64,000 bases of DNA from Notamacropus eugenii. Lineage: Eukaryota > Chordata > Mammalia > Diprotodontia > Macropodidae. The stretch spans positions 34,118,817 through 34,182,816 of the forward strand of contig NC_092875.1 in NCBI RefSeq assembly GCF_028372415.1. The letters run 5' to 3'. The notes under the pieces are model-generated. The model did no database searches. It was given only the letters and a program-made list of their open reading frames with translations, and had not been told where the DNA came from. The position numbers were made by a program, and so were the translations under genes. Position 1 is the stretch's first letter, and every line of letters starts with the position of its first letter. Positions 51,259 through 61,400 of the stretch are shown in pieces.

Positions 51259-53098
51259 CTGTGAATGGAACCGGGTGTGAGGCATGAGGCCACCAGAGAC
51301 AGACAGTGCACCCCACAAGGGCCCGGGGACACCCTTGTCATTCCCCAATCCTCTCTGGGCCGTGCCCCCAGGGGCAGGGAAGGCCACGTCCTGGGGACCC
51401 AGGCAGGGAGAAGCACTGGTCCCCTGAAGGCTGGAAGGAACTCCATGTTCATAGGAGCTGGAGAGGGTGAAGGGAGAGAGGGAGAGACAGACAGACATAG
51501 AGAGAGATACAGACAGACAGACACAGACAGACAGACACACATAGGCAGAGACAGAGACATAGACAGATGCAGACAGACAGAGACACACAGACAGAGACAC
51601 AGACATAGACAGATGCAGACAGACAGAGACACATAGACAGACACAGACATAGACAGACAGACACACATAGGCAGAGACACAGACATAGACAGATGCAGAC
51701 AGACAGAGACACATAGACAGACACAGACATAGATAGACACAGACAGACACACATAGGCAGAGACAGAGACATAGACAGATGCAGACAGACAGACACACAC
51801 ATAGACACAGACATAGACAGATGTAGACAGACACAGACAGACAGACACAGACAGACAGACACACACAGACAGACACAGACATAGACAGATGCAGACAGAC
51901 AGAGACACATAGACAGACACAGACAGACAGACACAGACACAGACAGACAGACACAGACAGACAGACACAGACACAGACAGACAGACAGACACACATAGAC
52001 AGAGACAGACACAGACAGACAGACACGCTCCCGGCTGCCGCCCCAGGAGCGGAGGACCCTCCCCCCCTCGGAGCCTGCTCTCACCTGAGATGCCCACCTC
52101 CGCCACCAGCAGGTCCTCGGCCGAGGCCGCCCGCTCCGCCAGGGCCTTGAACTCGTCCTGCTTCTCCCCGTAGGGGTACTGGGTGTCGAACTTGACCAGG
52201 ACGTACTTGCTCTTGGGGATGACCTGGGGGAGGTGAGGCCGGCTCAGCCCTGGAGCCCAGACAGGGCTTCGCACGGCCCTGGGTTCGAAGGCTCCTTGCC
52301 CCACCCCCTCCAGGACCAGAACCACAGCCTGGTCTTACCGGGTCCTCGGGCACCTGGTTCAACCTGCTTATTTTACTGACAAGGTGAAGGACACCCTGGG
52401 AAAAGGCCCTAGTACCGCCCGTGGCTGCGCACAGTAGGTCTGCGGGTGGAGGGTGGCACCCGTGGGCCCATCACCGCAAAGACTCACGGGAAACGAAGCA
52501 GCCGAGGCAGAATCCGCACCCAGGAGCCTGGGGGGATGGCTGCCCGCTGCGCGGAGGCAGGAAATGAGGGGACCCGAGCTGGGCGGGAAATCTGCCGTGT
52601 CCGGGAGCCTCAGCAGAGCTAAGGGGCAGCAGGCACTGAGCAGGGGCTTTAGTGGACCCCCATCCCCCCAGAGCCCCCCCGCCCTTTCCCCAGGGCCTCC
52701 TGGGCTCCCCGCCCCCTCCACGACCTCGGCCCGCCGTGGGGGGGCGGCAGGGATGCAGGCGCGGCCCCGGGGCTCGGGCTGCGGCTCCCACTTGTCCCCA
52801 GGGGATTGGCCCCCACGTGCGGCCCCGCCCACTGGGAAGCGCGCGCGAGAGGCTGGGGCTTAGAGGGAAGGAAGCCGGTCTCCGCCCCCGTGCCCCCGCC
52901 GTGCCCCCCTCCCCGCTCGCCGTCCCCGGCCTCCCCAGGCCCCATTTGTACCTTGTAGAACGTGACGGTGTCCAGGGGCAGCGCGCCCTTGGTGTGCAGC
53001 CCGCGGCCGCCCGGTGAGGCGCCCAGCAGCAGCAGCAGCGCCAGCAGCAGCGCCCGCGGGGAGAGGGGGGTCCCGCCGCCGGCCCCCGCCGCAGCCAT
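50756..53098 (-). CDS. ERP29: ERP29, endoplasmic reticulum protein 29 (coding span, 3 exons)
   Basis: ERp29 is a soluble ER luminal member of the PDI family that lacks a redox CxxC motif. It acts as a dimeric chaperone or escort for secretory and membrane proteins. Three exons (52952-53098, 52085-52223, 50756-51258) join in phase to 262 residues; human has 261. A Leu-rich signal peptide covers about residues 1-33, with cleavage expected before [16 protein letters not shown]. The inactive thioredoxin-like domain spans about 34-150 ([38 protein letters not shown]). The all-helical ERp29-C domain follows ([35 protein letters not shown]). The single Cys of mature ERp29 is kept in GMPGCL. The C terminus is REEL where human has KEEL. 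The start is the first ATG before the signal peptide. The gene looks intact. Confidence 0.97.
51259..52084 (-). other. ERP29: ERP29 intron 2
   Basis: 826 bp, mostly a CAGACA-type array (see next entry). In the exon 2 frame the whole intron is free of stops on the minus strand, an effect of the repeat. The length is 1 mod 3, so retention shifts exon 3 out of frame. Confidence 0.9.
51470..52026 (+). repeat. CAGACA/CAGA-type tandem array
   Basis: About 555 bp built from 'acagacagacag', 'acacacatag' and 'gacatagacagatgcag' words. Longer repeats of 'gacatagacagatgcagaca' recur about every 100-120 bp, so there is a higher-order layer. Minus-strand translations (CLCLSVSVC-like) are artefacts. Confidence 0.95.
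52085..52223 (-). CDS. ERP29: ERP29 exon 2
   Basis: 139 bp, residues about 50-96: [20 protein letters not shown] then [20 protein letters not shown] and AEVGIS. Minus-strand acceptor cccccag, donor gtgaga. Confidence 0.97.
52224..52951 (-). other. ERP29: ERP29 intron 1
   Basis: 728 bp, CpG-rich toward exon 1. It holds no recognised repeat, and the open frames in it are composition effects. Confidence 0.75.
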
Positions 53099-53250
53099 CG
53101 CGCCCCCCGGCCGCCTGCACCAGTCTGCCCGAGCCGCAGACGACTGGCCTCGGGGGGGGCAGGCGGGGGTCACGTGGCGCCCCCGCCCCGGAGGGGGAGG
53201 AGCAGCTGCCCGCCGGTGGCCCAGTCCGGGACCGGAGGGAGGGTGGGAGG
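52480..53250. promoter_or_regulatory. ERP29: CpG island and promoter of ERP29
   Basis: Dense CpGs around ERP29 exon 1, as expected for a housekeeping promoter. In human this promoter is shared with divergent TMEM116. The proximal promoter must fit in about 150 bp between the start codon and the minisatellite at 53252, or extend into it. No TATA box is evident. Confidence 0.6.
52952..53098 (-). CDS. ERP29: ERP29 exon 1 (coding part)
   Basis: 147 bp, 49 codons. The initiator ATG is at 53096-53098 (minus). [20 protein letters not shown] and [13 protein letters not shown] form the signal peptide; [16 protein letters not shown] starts the mature chain. Donor gtacaa, phase 0. Confidence 0.95.
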
Positions 53251-53251
53251 C

Positions 53252-54100
53252 GCGGCCTGGAGAGGGAGGGGGAGGGGTGGGAGGCGCGGCCTGGAGAGGG
53301 AGGGGGAGGGGTGGGAGGAGCGGCCTGGAGAGGGAGGGGGAGGGGTGGGAGGAGCGGCCTGGAGAGGGAGGGGGAGGGGGAGGAGCGGCCTGGACAGGGA
53401 GGGGGAGGGGTGGGAGGAGCGGCCTGGAGAGGGAGGGGGAGGGGGAGGAGGCGCGGCCTGGAGAGGGAGGGGGAGGGGGAGGAGGAGGGGTCTGGAGAGG
53501 GAGGGGGAGGGGGAGGAGGCGCGGCCTGGAGAGGGAGGGGGAGGGGGAGGAGGCGCGGCCTGGAGAGGGAGGGGGAGGGGGAGGAGGCGCGGCCTGGAGA
53601 GGGAGGGGGAGGGGGAGGAGGCGCGGCCTGGAGAGGGAGGGGGAGGGGGAGGAGGAGGGGTCTGGAGAGGGAGGGGGAGGGGTGGGAGGAGCGGCCTGGA
53701 GGGGGGGAGGGGGAGGAGCGGCCTGGAGAGGGAGGGGGAGGGGGAGAAGGAGGGGTCTGGAGAGGGAGGGGGAGGGGTGGGAGGCGCGGCCTGGCGAGGG
53801 AGGGGGAGGGGGAGGAGCGGCCTGGAGAGGGAGGGGGAGGGGTGGGAGGAGCGGCCTGGAGAGGGAGGGGGAGGGGGAGGAGCGGCCTGGAGAGGGAGGG
53901 GGAGGGGTGGGAGGAGCGGCCTGGAGAGGGAGGGGGAGGGGGAGAAGGAGGGGGTCTGGAGAGGGAGGGGGAGGGGTGGGAGGCGCGGCCTGGCGAGGGA
54001 GGGGGAGGGGTGGGAGGCGCGGCCTGGCGAGGGAGGGGGAGGGGAAGGAGCGGCCTGGAGAGGGAGGGGGAGGGGGAGGAGCGGCCTGGAGGGGGGGAAG
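53252..54100 (+). repeat. G-rich minisatellite, about 26 copies of a ~32-bp unit
   Basis: I count about 26 copies of 'cggcctggagagggaggggg' followed by 'aggggtgggaggag' or 'agggggaggaggcg'. Three variants replace cggcctgg by gggtctgg, and four use ctggcgag or ctggacag. Every unit has several runs of three or more G. All long open frames here, on either strand, are composition artefacts. Confidence 0.96.
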
Positions 54101-54119
54101 AACAACCTAGAAACACTGA

Positions 54120-54150
54120 AGCGAGAAGGGGGCGGGGCGACCGGTGAGAC
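54120..54150 (+). promoter_or_regulatory. GC box and donor-like site, possible divergent transcript start
   Basis: 'gggggcggggc' (Sp1-type box) is followed at once by 'gaccg|gtgaga', a good 5' splice motif on the plus strand. This is where a divergent TMEM116 first exon could end. Tentative; no coding exon of TMEM116 was recognised to support it. Confidence 0.2.
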
Positions 54151-54509
54151 CGGGCTGGGGGCGGGGGAGCAGCCGGGAGAGGCTGGGGGGGGCCGGAGGG
54201 TCCTGCCCTCCCCCTTACCCACGCACACGCAGTCACCCACACTCCGGAAGATCTGGAGGGACCTTCATTTTACGGAGGACACGGAGGCCCACAGAGGTCG
54301 GGGGTCTTGGCCAAGGTCACGCTGGTGTTAGGTGGCAGGAGTCTGGACTCCAGAGCCCGGCCAGCCTCTCCAGGGCTGTCCTAGAAGGAAGAGGAGCCAG
54401 TCGGGCCACAGCCGGCCTGGTTCAGCCCAGGCTGTAGTTTGGGGCAATACTTGTATTTTTTGAATGGGCGAATGGCATTGTGTCCGAACAGCTCCCGACA
54501 GAATGTTCC

Positions 54510-54790
54510 TCATTCATTCACTCCCTCATTCATTCGTTCACTCACTCGCTCATTCACTCACTCATTCACTCACTCATTCACTCATTCATTCGCTCATTCA
54601 TTCACTCATTCACTCATTCGCTCATTCATTCATTCGTTCACTCACTCGCTCATTCACTCATTCGCTCATTCATTCATTCATTCACTCATTCGCTCATTCA
54701 TTCATTCGTTCACTCACTCGCTCATTCACTCACTCATTCATTCACTCATTCGCTCATTCATTCATTCATTCACTCATTCATTCCTTTATT
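54510..54790 (+). repeat. TCAT/TCAC/TCGC tetranucleotide array
   Basis: About 280 bp of strictly 4-bp periodic sequence (cattcattcactcactcgct). It has a longer layer: 'cattcattcgttcactcact' recurs three times. All frames are open on the plus strand (HSF/HSL/RSF repeats) without coding meaning. Confidence 0.96.
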
Positions 54791-54794
54791 CATG

Positions 54795-55240
54795 GTAGCT
54801 AGGTGGTGCAGTGAGTGGATGGAGCTCAGGGCCTGGAGTCAGGAAGAAGACCAGAGTTTTTATTATTATTACCAAACTCATTTAATTTTTAACATTTTTT
54901 TGAGTTCCAAAAGAGCTGAGTTTAAATCCAATGCAGACACTTTTTAACTTGTAACCCTGAGCAAGTCCCTGCCTGCCTCACTTTCCTCATCTGTAACATG
55001 GGGGAAATAACAGCACCTACTTTCCAGGGTTGTAGGGATCAAATGAGAAAATCATTGTAAAGTGCTTAAAGCAATGCCTGGGATATGGTAGACCCTTATC
55101 AGTATAAGCAATTATTACCAATATTACTATTATTAAGAGGATCTACCTCCCAGTGTCATTGTGAGGCTCAAAGGAGATGTTTGTAAAGTGCTTTTCAGAC
55201 TTTCCAGCACTGCATAAATGCTAGTAAATATAATATTACA
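54795..55240 (+). repeat. CORE-SINE, interrupted, plus second SINE tail
   Basis: Head 'ggtagctaggtggtgcagtg' and 'gcctggagtcaggaagaaga', then about 60 bp of T-rich DNA ('catttaatttttaacatttt', 'tgagttccaaaa') like an antisense L1 end. The SINE then resumes at 'gctgagtttaaatccaatgc'. A second CORE tail follows at 55140-55240. Confidence 0.65.
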
Positions 55241-55339
55241 GATTATATATAATTAAATGTACTTATATATAATCATATATATTAGCTATTCATTTAACAA
55301 GCATACTTGTTAAATATAGCAATAAATTGTATAAATATA

Positions 55340-55535
55340 ACCAACCCTACTGTGTGCCAGCAAACACCTAGTGTGCTGGGTGCTTCAGATACCCGATGAA
55401 AATGAACCAGTGCCCTGCCCTCAGGGAACTTACCTTCTATTGGTAGCTCCTGGAGGTCAGGCATTGCTTCATTTTTGCCTTGTATCCCCAGTGGACAGCA
55501 CAGTGCCTGTCACTCAGTTGGCACAAATGGATACT
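55340..55535 (+). repeat. MIR-like piece joined to L2 3' end
   Basis: 'aaccctactgtgtgccagca', 'ccctcagggaacttaccttc', then the L2 tail 'cctggaggtcaggcattgct', 'ccttgtatccccagtggaca'. Confidence 0.55.
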
Positions 55536-55599
55536 TGCTGGTCTGTACTTCTGGAAAACTCTGAGGGTGGAAAAGCTTCTTTAGGAAAGTAGGTTGTAG

Positions 55600-55985
55600 G
55601 AAAATCACTATCACCATTTGCAGATGAAATCAAAATTCAGAGGTAAATGAAATCACTTATCCAGGGTCACACAGTCAGATATCTGAGGTGAGATTCAAAC
55701 CCTGAGGTCCTGACTCCAAATCCTCCAAAACTGCCATACCACTTAATTAAAAAACATTTACGTATAGGCATATATCTGCCTACTATGGATAAAGTGAGAG
55801 GCAGCGTGGTAGAATGGATAGCAAGTTAGCTTCAGTCCAGAAGACCTCCCTCAGATGTTTATTTTATAAGCTGTGTGATTTCAGGCAAGTCACAGTCTCA
55901 GTTTCCTCCCCTGTAAAATAAGGCAATTGGATTCTAAGGTCTCTACAATCCCTTCCAGCTCTATTATCCTATGATCCTAGAGAAC
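55600..55985 (+). repeat. MIR fragment followed by CORE-SINE
   Basis: 'cttatccagggtcacacagt' (MIR), then 'ggcagcgtggtagaatggat', 'gtgatttcaggcaagtcaca', 'aatcccttccagctctatta' (SINE). Confidence 0.7.
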
Positions 55986-56124
55986 ATGGAGTCTAATTAA
56001 GAGGAAAGCAAATAACTAAATATGCAGAATAGACTGAGATGTATACAAAGGACAGATCCAGGTAAAGGACTTGAGACATGTGACATCAATTTTACTTGAT
56101 GCTGACCACAGTCAGAGAATCAGC

Positions 56125-56265
56125 TGATCAATGTATTTATTAAATAAGCCCCTACTAAGACTGTACTAGGTACTAGGGATGTAAAGAGAAAAGCAAAACA
56201 GAGTCTACCCTTAAAAAACTTACATTCTAACAGGGGTGTACATGTGTAAGTAGACAAAAAACACA
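56125..56265 (+). repeat. MIR-like medium repeat
   Basis: 'aatgtatttattaaataagc', 'ctactaagactgtactaggt', 'aaaaaacttacattctaaca'. Confidence 0.55.
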
Positions 56266-56544
56266 TATGTACATGGTGCTGGCTAATGAGCCCAAGTCCT
56301 TATAAGCATAAGCAGCGTGTTCATCTGATGCTACCTTCACATGGACTTGAGCATGCACAGACATTCTACAGACAAGTCCAGGAATTTGGCTCTAGGGACT
56401 GCCTTCTCTCTGCTAGGATTCTGGCTCCCATCACTAGATTCTCAATTCTTTTTTGCTGGCTTAACTTGATTCCAGCTGGACTCTGCTCCACTGGATGCCG
56501 CCAAGTGCCAGGATGATATAGCACTTAGCACAGTGCCTGGGTGT

Positions 56545-57265
56545 GAGGTGAAACCTTAAGAGTTGTTTTAATTTGCATTTTCCTATTTATGACTTTGAGT
56601 ATTTTCATATGGTTATTGATCTCTTGTATTTCTTCCCCTAAAAAGTGCTTGTTTGTATCCTTAGGCCACTTATCACTTGGGATCAAGTGGGAAATGGTTC
56701 TTGTTCTTAAAATTTGATTCAATCTCCTATATATCTTAGAAATGAGACCTTTAGTAGAGATACTTGCTGCAAAGACTTTTTTCCCCCATGTACCTACTTT
56801 AGCCGAATTGTTTTGTTTGTACAAAACCCTTTTAATTTTATATAAGCAAAATCAAACCTTCTTTGAGCCTCTCTATCTCTTACTTGGTCATGAACTTTTC
56901 CCCTCTCCAGAAATGTCTCTGGTAATTTCTTCCTTACTCCTCTCACTTGTTTATGATGCCAGACTTTTCTCTAAGTCACGTACCCATTTGGAGATTGTCT
57001 TGGTGTGTGGTGTGAGATGTTGGTTTATACCTAGTTTCTGCCAGACTACTTTACAGTTTTCCCAGCAGATTTTGCTGAATAGTGAATTTTTGACCCAAGA
57101 GCTGGAGTCTTTTGGTTTGTCAAACACCACGTTATTGTGTGCTTGATCTGGCCCATTGATTGACCTCTCTGTTTCTTACTGGGCGCCGGATTGTTTTGAT
57201 GAATACGGTTTTGCAGCACAGATCAGATATTGCTAGGCCCCCTTCCTTCCCACATTTTGAAGTTG
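56545..57265 (-). repeat. L1 3' region with ORF2 C-terminal remnant
   Basis: The minus strand encodes KWPKDTNKHFLGEEIQEINN and NRKMQIKTTLK, recognisable as the C-terminal region of L1 ORF2 (compare KWAKDMNRHF, REMQIKTTMRYHL). The downstream order on the plus strand, 'tgttttgtttgtacaaaacc' and 'tgccagactactttacagtt', is the same marsupial L1. It is 5' truncated. Confidence 0.75.
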
Positions 57266-57384
57266 ACCCTTCCTTTAACTGATGTAGCATTCATACCCTG
57301 CTGCTGTGGAGGGGCAGGGAAGAAACAAGGGGCCCCTCTGAGTTTACCATGTTATACCAGGATGCCAAGTATCTTATCTTCTCA

Positions 57385-57560
57385 GGTGACTCAGTGCATA
57401 GAGTCAGGGCTTTGAATCAGAAAGATCTGAGTTCAAATGTGGCCTCATACACTTACTAGCTGTGTGACCCTGGGTAAGTCACTTAACCTTCGTTTGCCTC
57501 AATTTCCTCATCTGTAAAATGAAGGTAATAGCATTTTGTGAGGATCAAATGAATATTAGT
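57385..57560 (+). repeat. CORE-SINE
   Basis: 'aaagatctgagttcaaatgt', 'gtgaccctgggtaagtcact', 'tttcctcatctgtaaaatga'. Confidence 0.8.
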
Positions 57561-57824
57561 GACATACTGGAAGCCATCTGTAGGAGAAGATGGGAGGAGA
57601 GGGGATCATGTGTTCAGAAGAAGAGCTACCTCTCTCTCTGAAACTAGAGAAATGAGGAAGTTGTGGAAGATGATGTCAAGGGGTGGTGAGATGAGGAACA
57701 GGGCAAAAGAGGAAGCTCTTTGAATGATTTTTTTAGCTATAGAGCAAAACAAAGTCTCTCGCTGAGAGTGCAGAGCAGAAGGTTTGAGAAAGTCTGGAAC
57801 AGCCATTGTGGAGAGTAGGATCGA

Positions 57825-58060
57825 TAATCCATGTGGTATCGTGGATAGAGCTCTGGGTCTGGAATCAAGAGGACCTGAATTTAAGCCCAGCTTCAGACCC
57901 TGCCTACCAGTGTGACCCTGGGCAAGTCACTTAACTCTATTTGCTTCAGTTTCCTCATCTGTAAAATGAACTGGTGAAGGAAATGGCAAACCACTCCAGT
58001 ATCTCTACCAAGAAGATCCCAAACGGGATCAGAAGATTTGACTGAACAACCACATCAAAA
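57825..58060 (+). repeat. Marsupial CORE-SINE, near full length
   Basis: 'gtggtatcgtggatagagct', 'gtgaccctgggcaagtcact', 'gtgaaggaaatggcaaacca', 'ctccagtatctctaccaaga'. Confidence 0.85.
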
Positions 58061-58259
58061 TGACAAATTGAGGTTCTTAGAGAATCAGCAAAGGAGGTTG
58101 CTCAGATAATTAGAACAAGAGAATAGGATGGTGAAAACAGAGAGAGGAGGGGGGATAGAGGAGAACGTGGCAGTGAACAGTACTGAATGTTGACCAGAAG
58201 GAGACAAAGTAGGGTTATCTATTCCCAGCATTGAGAATAGTGTGAGTAAAGGCAGTGAG

Positions 58260-58440
58260 GCAGACAGGAAGGGCAGCAGTGGATGGAATTCTGGGTTCAA
58301 ATCCTTCTTCATATACTTATTAGCTGTGTGACCCTGGGCAAGTCACAACCTATTTGGGCTTTCTCATTTATGAAAAGAAAAGTTTGTATTAGATGGTTCT
58401 TCTAGTTCTAAATGAATGATCCTAAGGGCAATACTGTTTG
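58260..58440 (+). repeat. CORE-SINE
   Basis: 'ttctgggttcaaatccttct', 'gtgaccctgggcaagtcaca', 'ttcttctagttctaaatgaa'. Confidence 0.75.
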
Positions 58441-58474
58441 GAGGTCAGAAAGGTATCCTAAAATTTATGTCACT

Positions 58475-58720
58475 GTGTTGTTGTTGAGTCATTTTTCAGT
58501 CATGTCTGACTCTCCATGACCCCATTTGGGGTTTTCTTGACAAAGATACTGGAGTGGTTTTCCATTTCCTTCTCCAGCTCATTTTCCAGACTAGGAAACT
58601 GAGGCAAACAGGGTAAAGTGACTTGTCCAGGGTCACACAACTAGATTCAACTAGTTCAGACTCAGGTCTTCCTAATTCTCAGTCCGTGCTCTATCTGCTG
58701 TGCCATCTTGCTGATTGTCA
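58475..58720 (-). repeat. Marsupial CORE-SINE, antisense
   Basis: 'catgtctgactctccatgac', 'cccatttggggttttcttga', 'tttccttctccagctcattt', 'tccagggtcacacaactaga'. It is inverted relative to 57825-58060. Confidence 0.85.
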
Positions 58721-58724
58721 TCAG

Positions 58725-58860
58725 AGGTGAAAACTTAGGCCCAGACAGGTGAGGGGATCTAGCCAAGGTCACCTAGTAAGTGGCAGCACTTGGATTCCAT
58801 TGCTTGTCCTTTGCTTTCAAATCCACTCTTTCTTCTGCCAAGTCAGAAGGAGCAGGATCT
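58725..58860 (+). repeat. MIR-type SINE remnant
   Basis: 'aacttaggcccagacaggtg' and 'ccaaggtcacctagtaagtg'. Confidence 0.6.
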
Positions 58861-59350
58861 GGGCAATGGTCTTCACCAACCTTACCACCCTGCCTCTGGC
58901 CAGTCCTAGTGGGAGGAGAAGGTGGGATATGCAAACATAACGGGATGGGAGATGGGAGGTGACATGGAAATGTGGGCCCCCACATTTGGTTGGCAGACAG
59001 GAAAACAGCAACCACAACTGCCTTGTAGAGGTGCTAGGGCTACAGAGAAAAACTTCTCAAACTCTAGCTGATGCTGCAGCCAAGAATGTGGGCAGCCGTA
59101 GATAATTCTGGCCTGGCCACTCCTTGAGCAATTTGAGGCCCTGTTCTTGGCAGAGACAAACGTCCTTTGTCTGAAAGCATCTTTTATCAGTTGGTGATGG
59201 TTATTAGCTCTGTCATCCTTATTATAGAACTGATTCGGGGCCTCATATGAGCCCTTTTAGTGGAGATTTCTGACTCAGGAACTTTACTTCTCTCATGAAC
59301 CTTTAGGATCCTCCCCTTTTCTCCCTCCAGTCTTCCTCACCTAGTATTTT
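58860..59350. other. Unassigned stretch
   Basis: About 490 bp with no repeat, exon or RNA gene that I recognise. Confidence 0.6.
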
Positions 59351-59354
59351 GTGT

Positions 59355-59640
59355 GTAGTACAGCAAAAAGCACACTGGATTTGGAAGCCCTCATTCTGAC
59401 TCTGTGCGACTTTCTGTAAGTCCTTTGCCTTAGCTTGGCTTCACTTTCTTTGTCCATAAAATAAGAGGATTGGAGTAGATAACCCCTTGGACCTTTCCAG
59501 CTCAGTATTTGGTGAAATAATAATGATAATAGAAATAATAATACCTAACATTCATATAGCACCTACTATGTGTGGGTCACTATGCTAAGCACTTCATAGA
59601 TATCTCATTGAAACCTCTTGTTATTTTGAATTCAATACAG
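59355..59640 (+). repeat. CORE-SINE followed by MIR 5' part
   Basis: 'gcacactggatttggaagcc', 'cctttccagctcagtatttg' (SINE), then 'taacattcatatagcaccta' and 'tatgctaagcacttcataga' (MIR). A MIR-like tail reappears at 59815-59880, so the MIR may be split by about 180 bp. Confidence 0.65.
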
Positions 59641-59889
59641 CAGACATCTGGAAGCCACAACCTGGAGGACAAGCCCTCTTGGGGTTCAGTCCAAGACTGA
59701 AAATGATCCCCAGAGAGTAATATGAGGCGAGAACTTCCTCCACTCTTTCCACTATGGCAAGACTGACTGGTGGATAAGTCTGAGAGAGTTGTCTTATGAT
59801 CAAAGAACATGACCAGAGTTAAATGGCACACACTTGAACCCTGATCTTCTTGATTCTAAGACTAGCCCTCTATCTACTTCCCTCACAAG

Positions 59890-60230
59890 TAGCTGATACA
59901 GTAGAAAGCGCACTGGATCTGGAATCAGAGGACTTCCAGCTTTGGTTTTCTCATCTATAAAATGAAGAGATTGGATTTTATGGCCTCTAAAGTCTAGATG
60001 GCACAGTGGATAGAATGTTGGACCTTGAGTTCAAATCTGACCTCAGATACTTACTAGCTATGGGACCCTGGGCAAGTCACTGTACCCTGTTTGCCTCAGT
60101 TTCCTCAACTGTGAAATGAGCCGGAGAAGAAAATGGCAAAACCTCTCCAGGCTCTTTGCCAAGAAATCCCCAGATGGGGTCACGAAGAGTCAGACATGAC
60201 TGAAATGACTGAACAATGACGAAATCTTGT
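59890..60230 (+). repeat. Truncated CORE-SINE and a full marsupial CORE-SINE
   Basis: 'gcgcactggatctggaatca' (truncated), then 'gatggcacagtggatagaat', 'gggaccctgggcaagtcact', 'gagccggagaagaaaatggc', 'tggggtcacgaagagtcaga'. Confidence 0.8.
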
Positions 60231-60512
60231 CTAGCTCTTAATCTGTGCTCCTAAGCAAAGGCCAAATGGCTACTTATTGAGTACGCCACAGCAAGGATTC
60301 CTTTGGCAGCTGGATTGGACTAGGTGGCCGCTGAAGTGCCTTCCAACTCTGGGATTTTGTAACTTACTCTAGGCCCTAGTTTCTTTCTCTTTGGACTTAA
60401 TGAGCTCCACAAGGTCTTCCGTCTCTAGGTCCATGATCTTATAATCCTTGCTAGTGCAATTTACATCTTATATAATATTTCTAGGTTTGAAAAATGCTTT
60501 CCTTTTGCGTAA

Positions 60513-60587
60513 GGTGTGTGTGTGTGAGTGTGTGTGTGTGTGTACAAGTGTGTGTCTGTGTGTACAAGTGTGTGTGTGTGTGTGTGT
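60513..60587 (+). repeat. (TG)n microsatellite
   Basis: TG run with 'tacaag' interruptions. Confidence 0.95.
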
Positions 60588-60599
60588 TATACTACTTAC

Positions 60600-61400
60600 T
60601 CTAACCACCATGAACCCCCTCCACCTCAATCACTGCACAAGAGGGAAGGAAGACCTACACATCTCTATTGAATCAATCCATCAAAAGCATAAACCAAGTG
60701 GGAGGAAGGCTCAGATATCTCTTTGGACTAATCAAAGGATGAAACTGGGTGTAATCACTTTCGGAGGCCTGAAGTCCTTTTTAAGCTATCCAATGAAAAT
60801 GAAAGGGCCATTGAGATTGAAAGAATGATGCCTACCTTTGGGTCTATGTCTGTCTCAGAGAAGGGATTCTAGCAGTTAGATTTCAGGAGAGCGGTCTTAA
60901 GGAGAAAGACCTCAACTTATTCCTGTTCCATAGGGTAACAAAGTGGAGGAGGAGTGAACTGAGAAGTAATGTTATCCACACCACTCCCAACCCTACCCCA
61001 TTGACCGAGTGACAACTTTATGAACTTGAGAAGATTGTAAGATTTGGAGTTCCCTTCAGCTTCAGTGGCAGGGTCCCCCTCAAGCAGCAATGGATGATGG
61101 CAGTAGCGTCAGTACTAGGATCTGAGAAGTGTCCTAAAGATAACTAGACACAGGAAAGGCAGTTACAGGATTCTATAAGGAAACTGACCCTTAGAGCCTG
61201 GCAGAAAGCTACACCCAAGGGAGAAAAGGACTTCCAGTGATCTGCAGTTGTAAATTTACCTTTTGGCTACACGAGCTTTCTAAATTTGAATCCACCTTCA
61301 ACAGACATCTTGGGTACGAAAGGGGAGAGAGTGCCTTGGTTTGGGGGGATGTTTCTATGACAATTGCTTTTGCTCTGCTTGCTTAATAAATGTTCCCCTT
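60600..61400 (+). mobile_element. Possible LTR fossil (uncertain)
   Basis: About 800 bp of non-SINE, non-L1 sequence ending in 'gctctgcttgcttaataaat' and 'gttcccctttt', which looks like the promoter/poly(A) end of an old retroviral-type LTR. No gag, pol or env-like frame is visible. Family and borders are not established; a lineage-specific unknown repeat is equally possible. Confidence 0.25.

Noticed and set aside
51162-52325. 387-residue minus-strand open frame through ERP29 exon 2 and intron 2
   Set aside because: It contains the real exon 2 but continues through an intron made of tandem repeats. Clear splice sites and the match to human ERp29 show that the intron is removed.
52860-54331. 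Open frames of 350-460 residues on both strands across the G-rich array
   Set aside because: They exist because the ~32-bp G-rich unit lacks stops. Translations are Gly/Arg/Glu or Pro/Ser repeats with no domain, and they overlap ERP29 exon 1 in the wrong frame.
51470-54790. CRISPR-like regular repeats
   Set aside because: The repeats are contiguous, without unique spacers, and the DNA is a mammalian nuclear genome.
54439-54947. Open frames rich in His-Ser-Phe/Leu on the plus strand
   Set aside because: Produced by the 4-bp periodic TCAT/TCAC array, which is open in all three plus frames.
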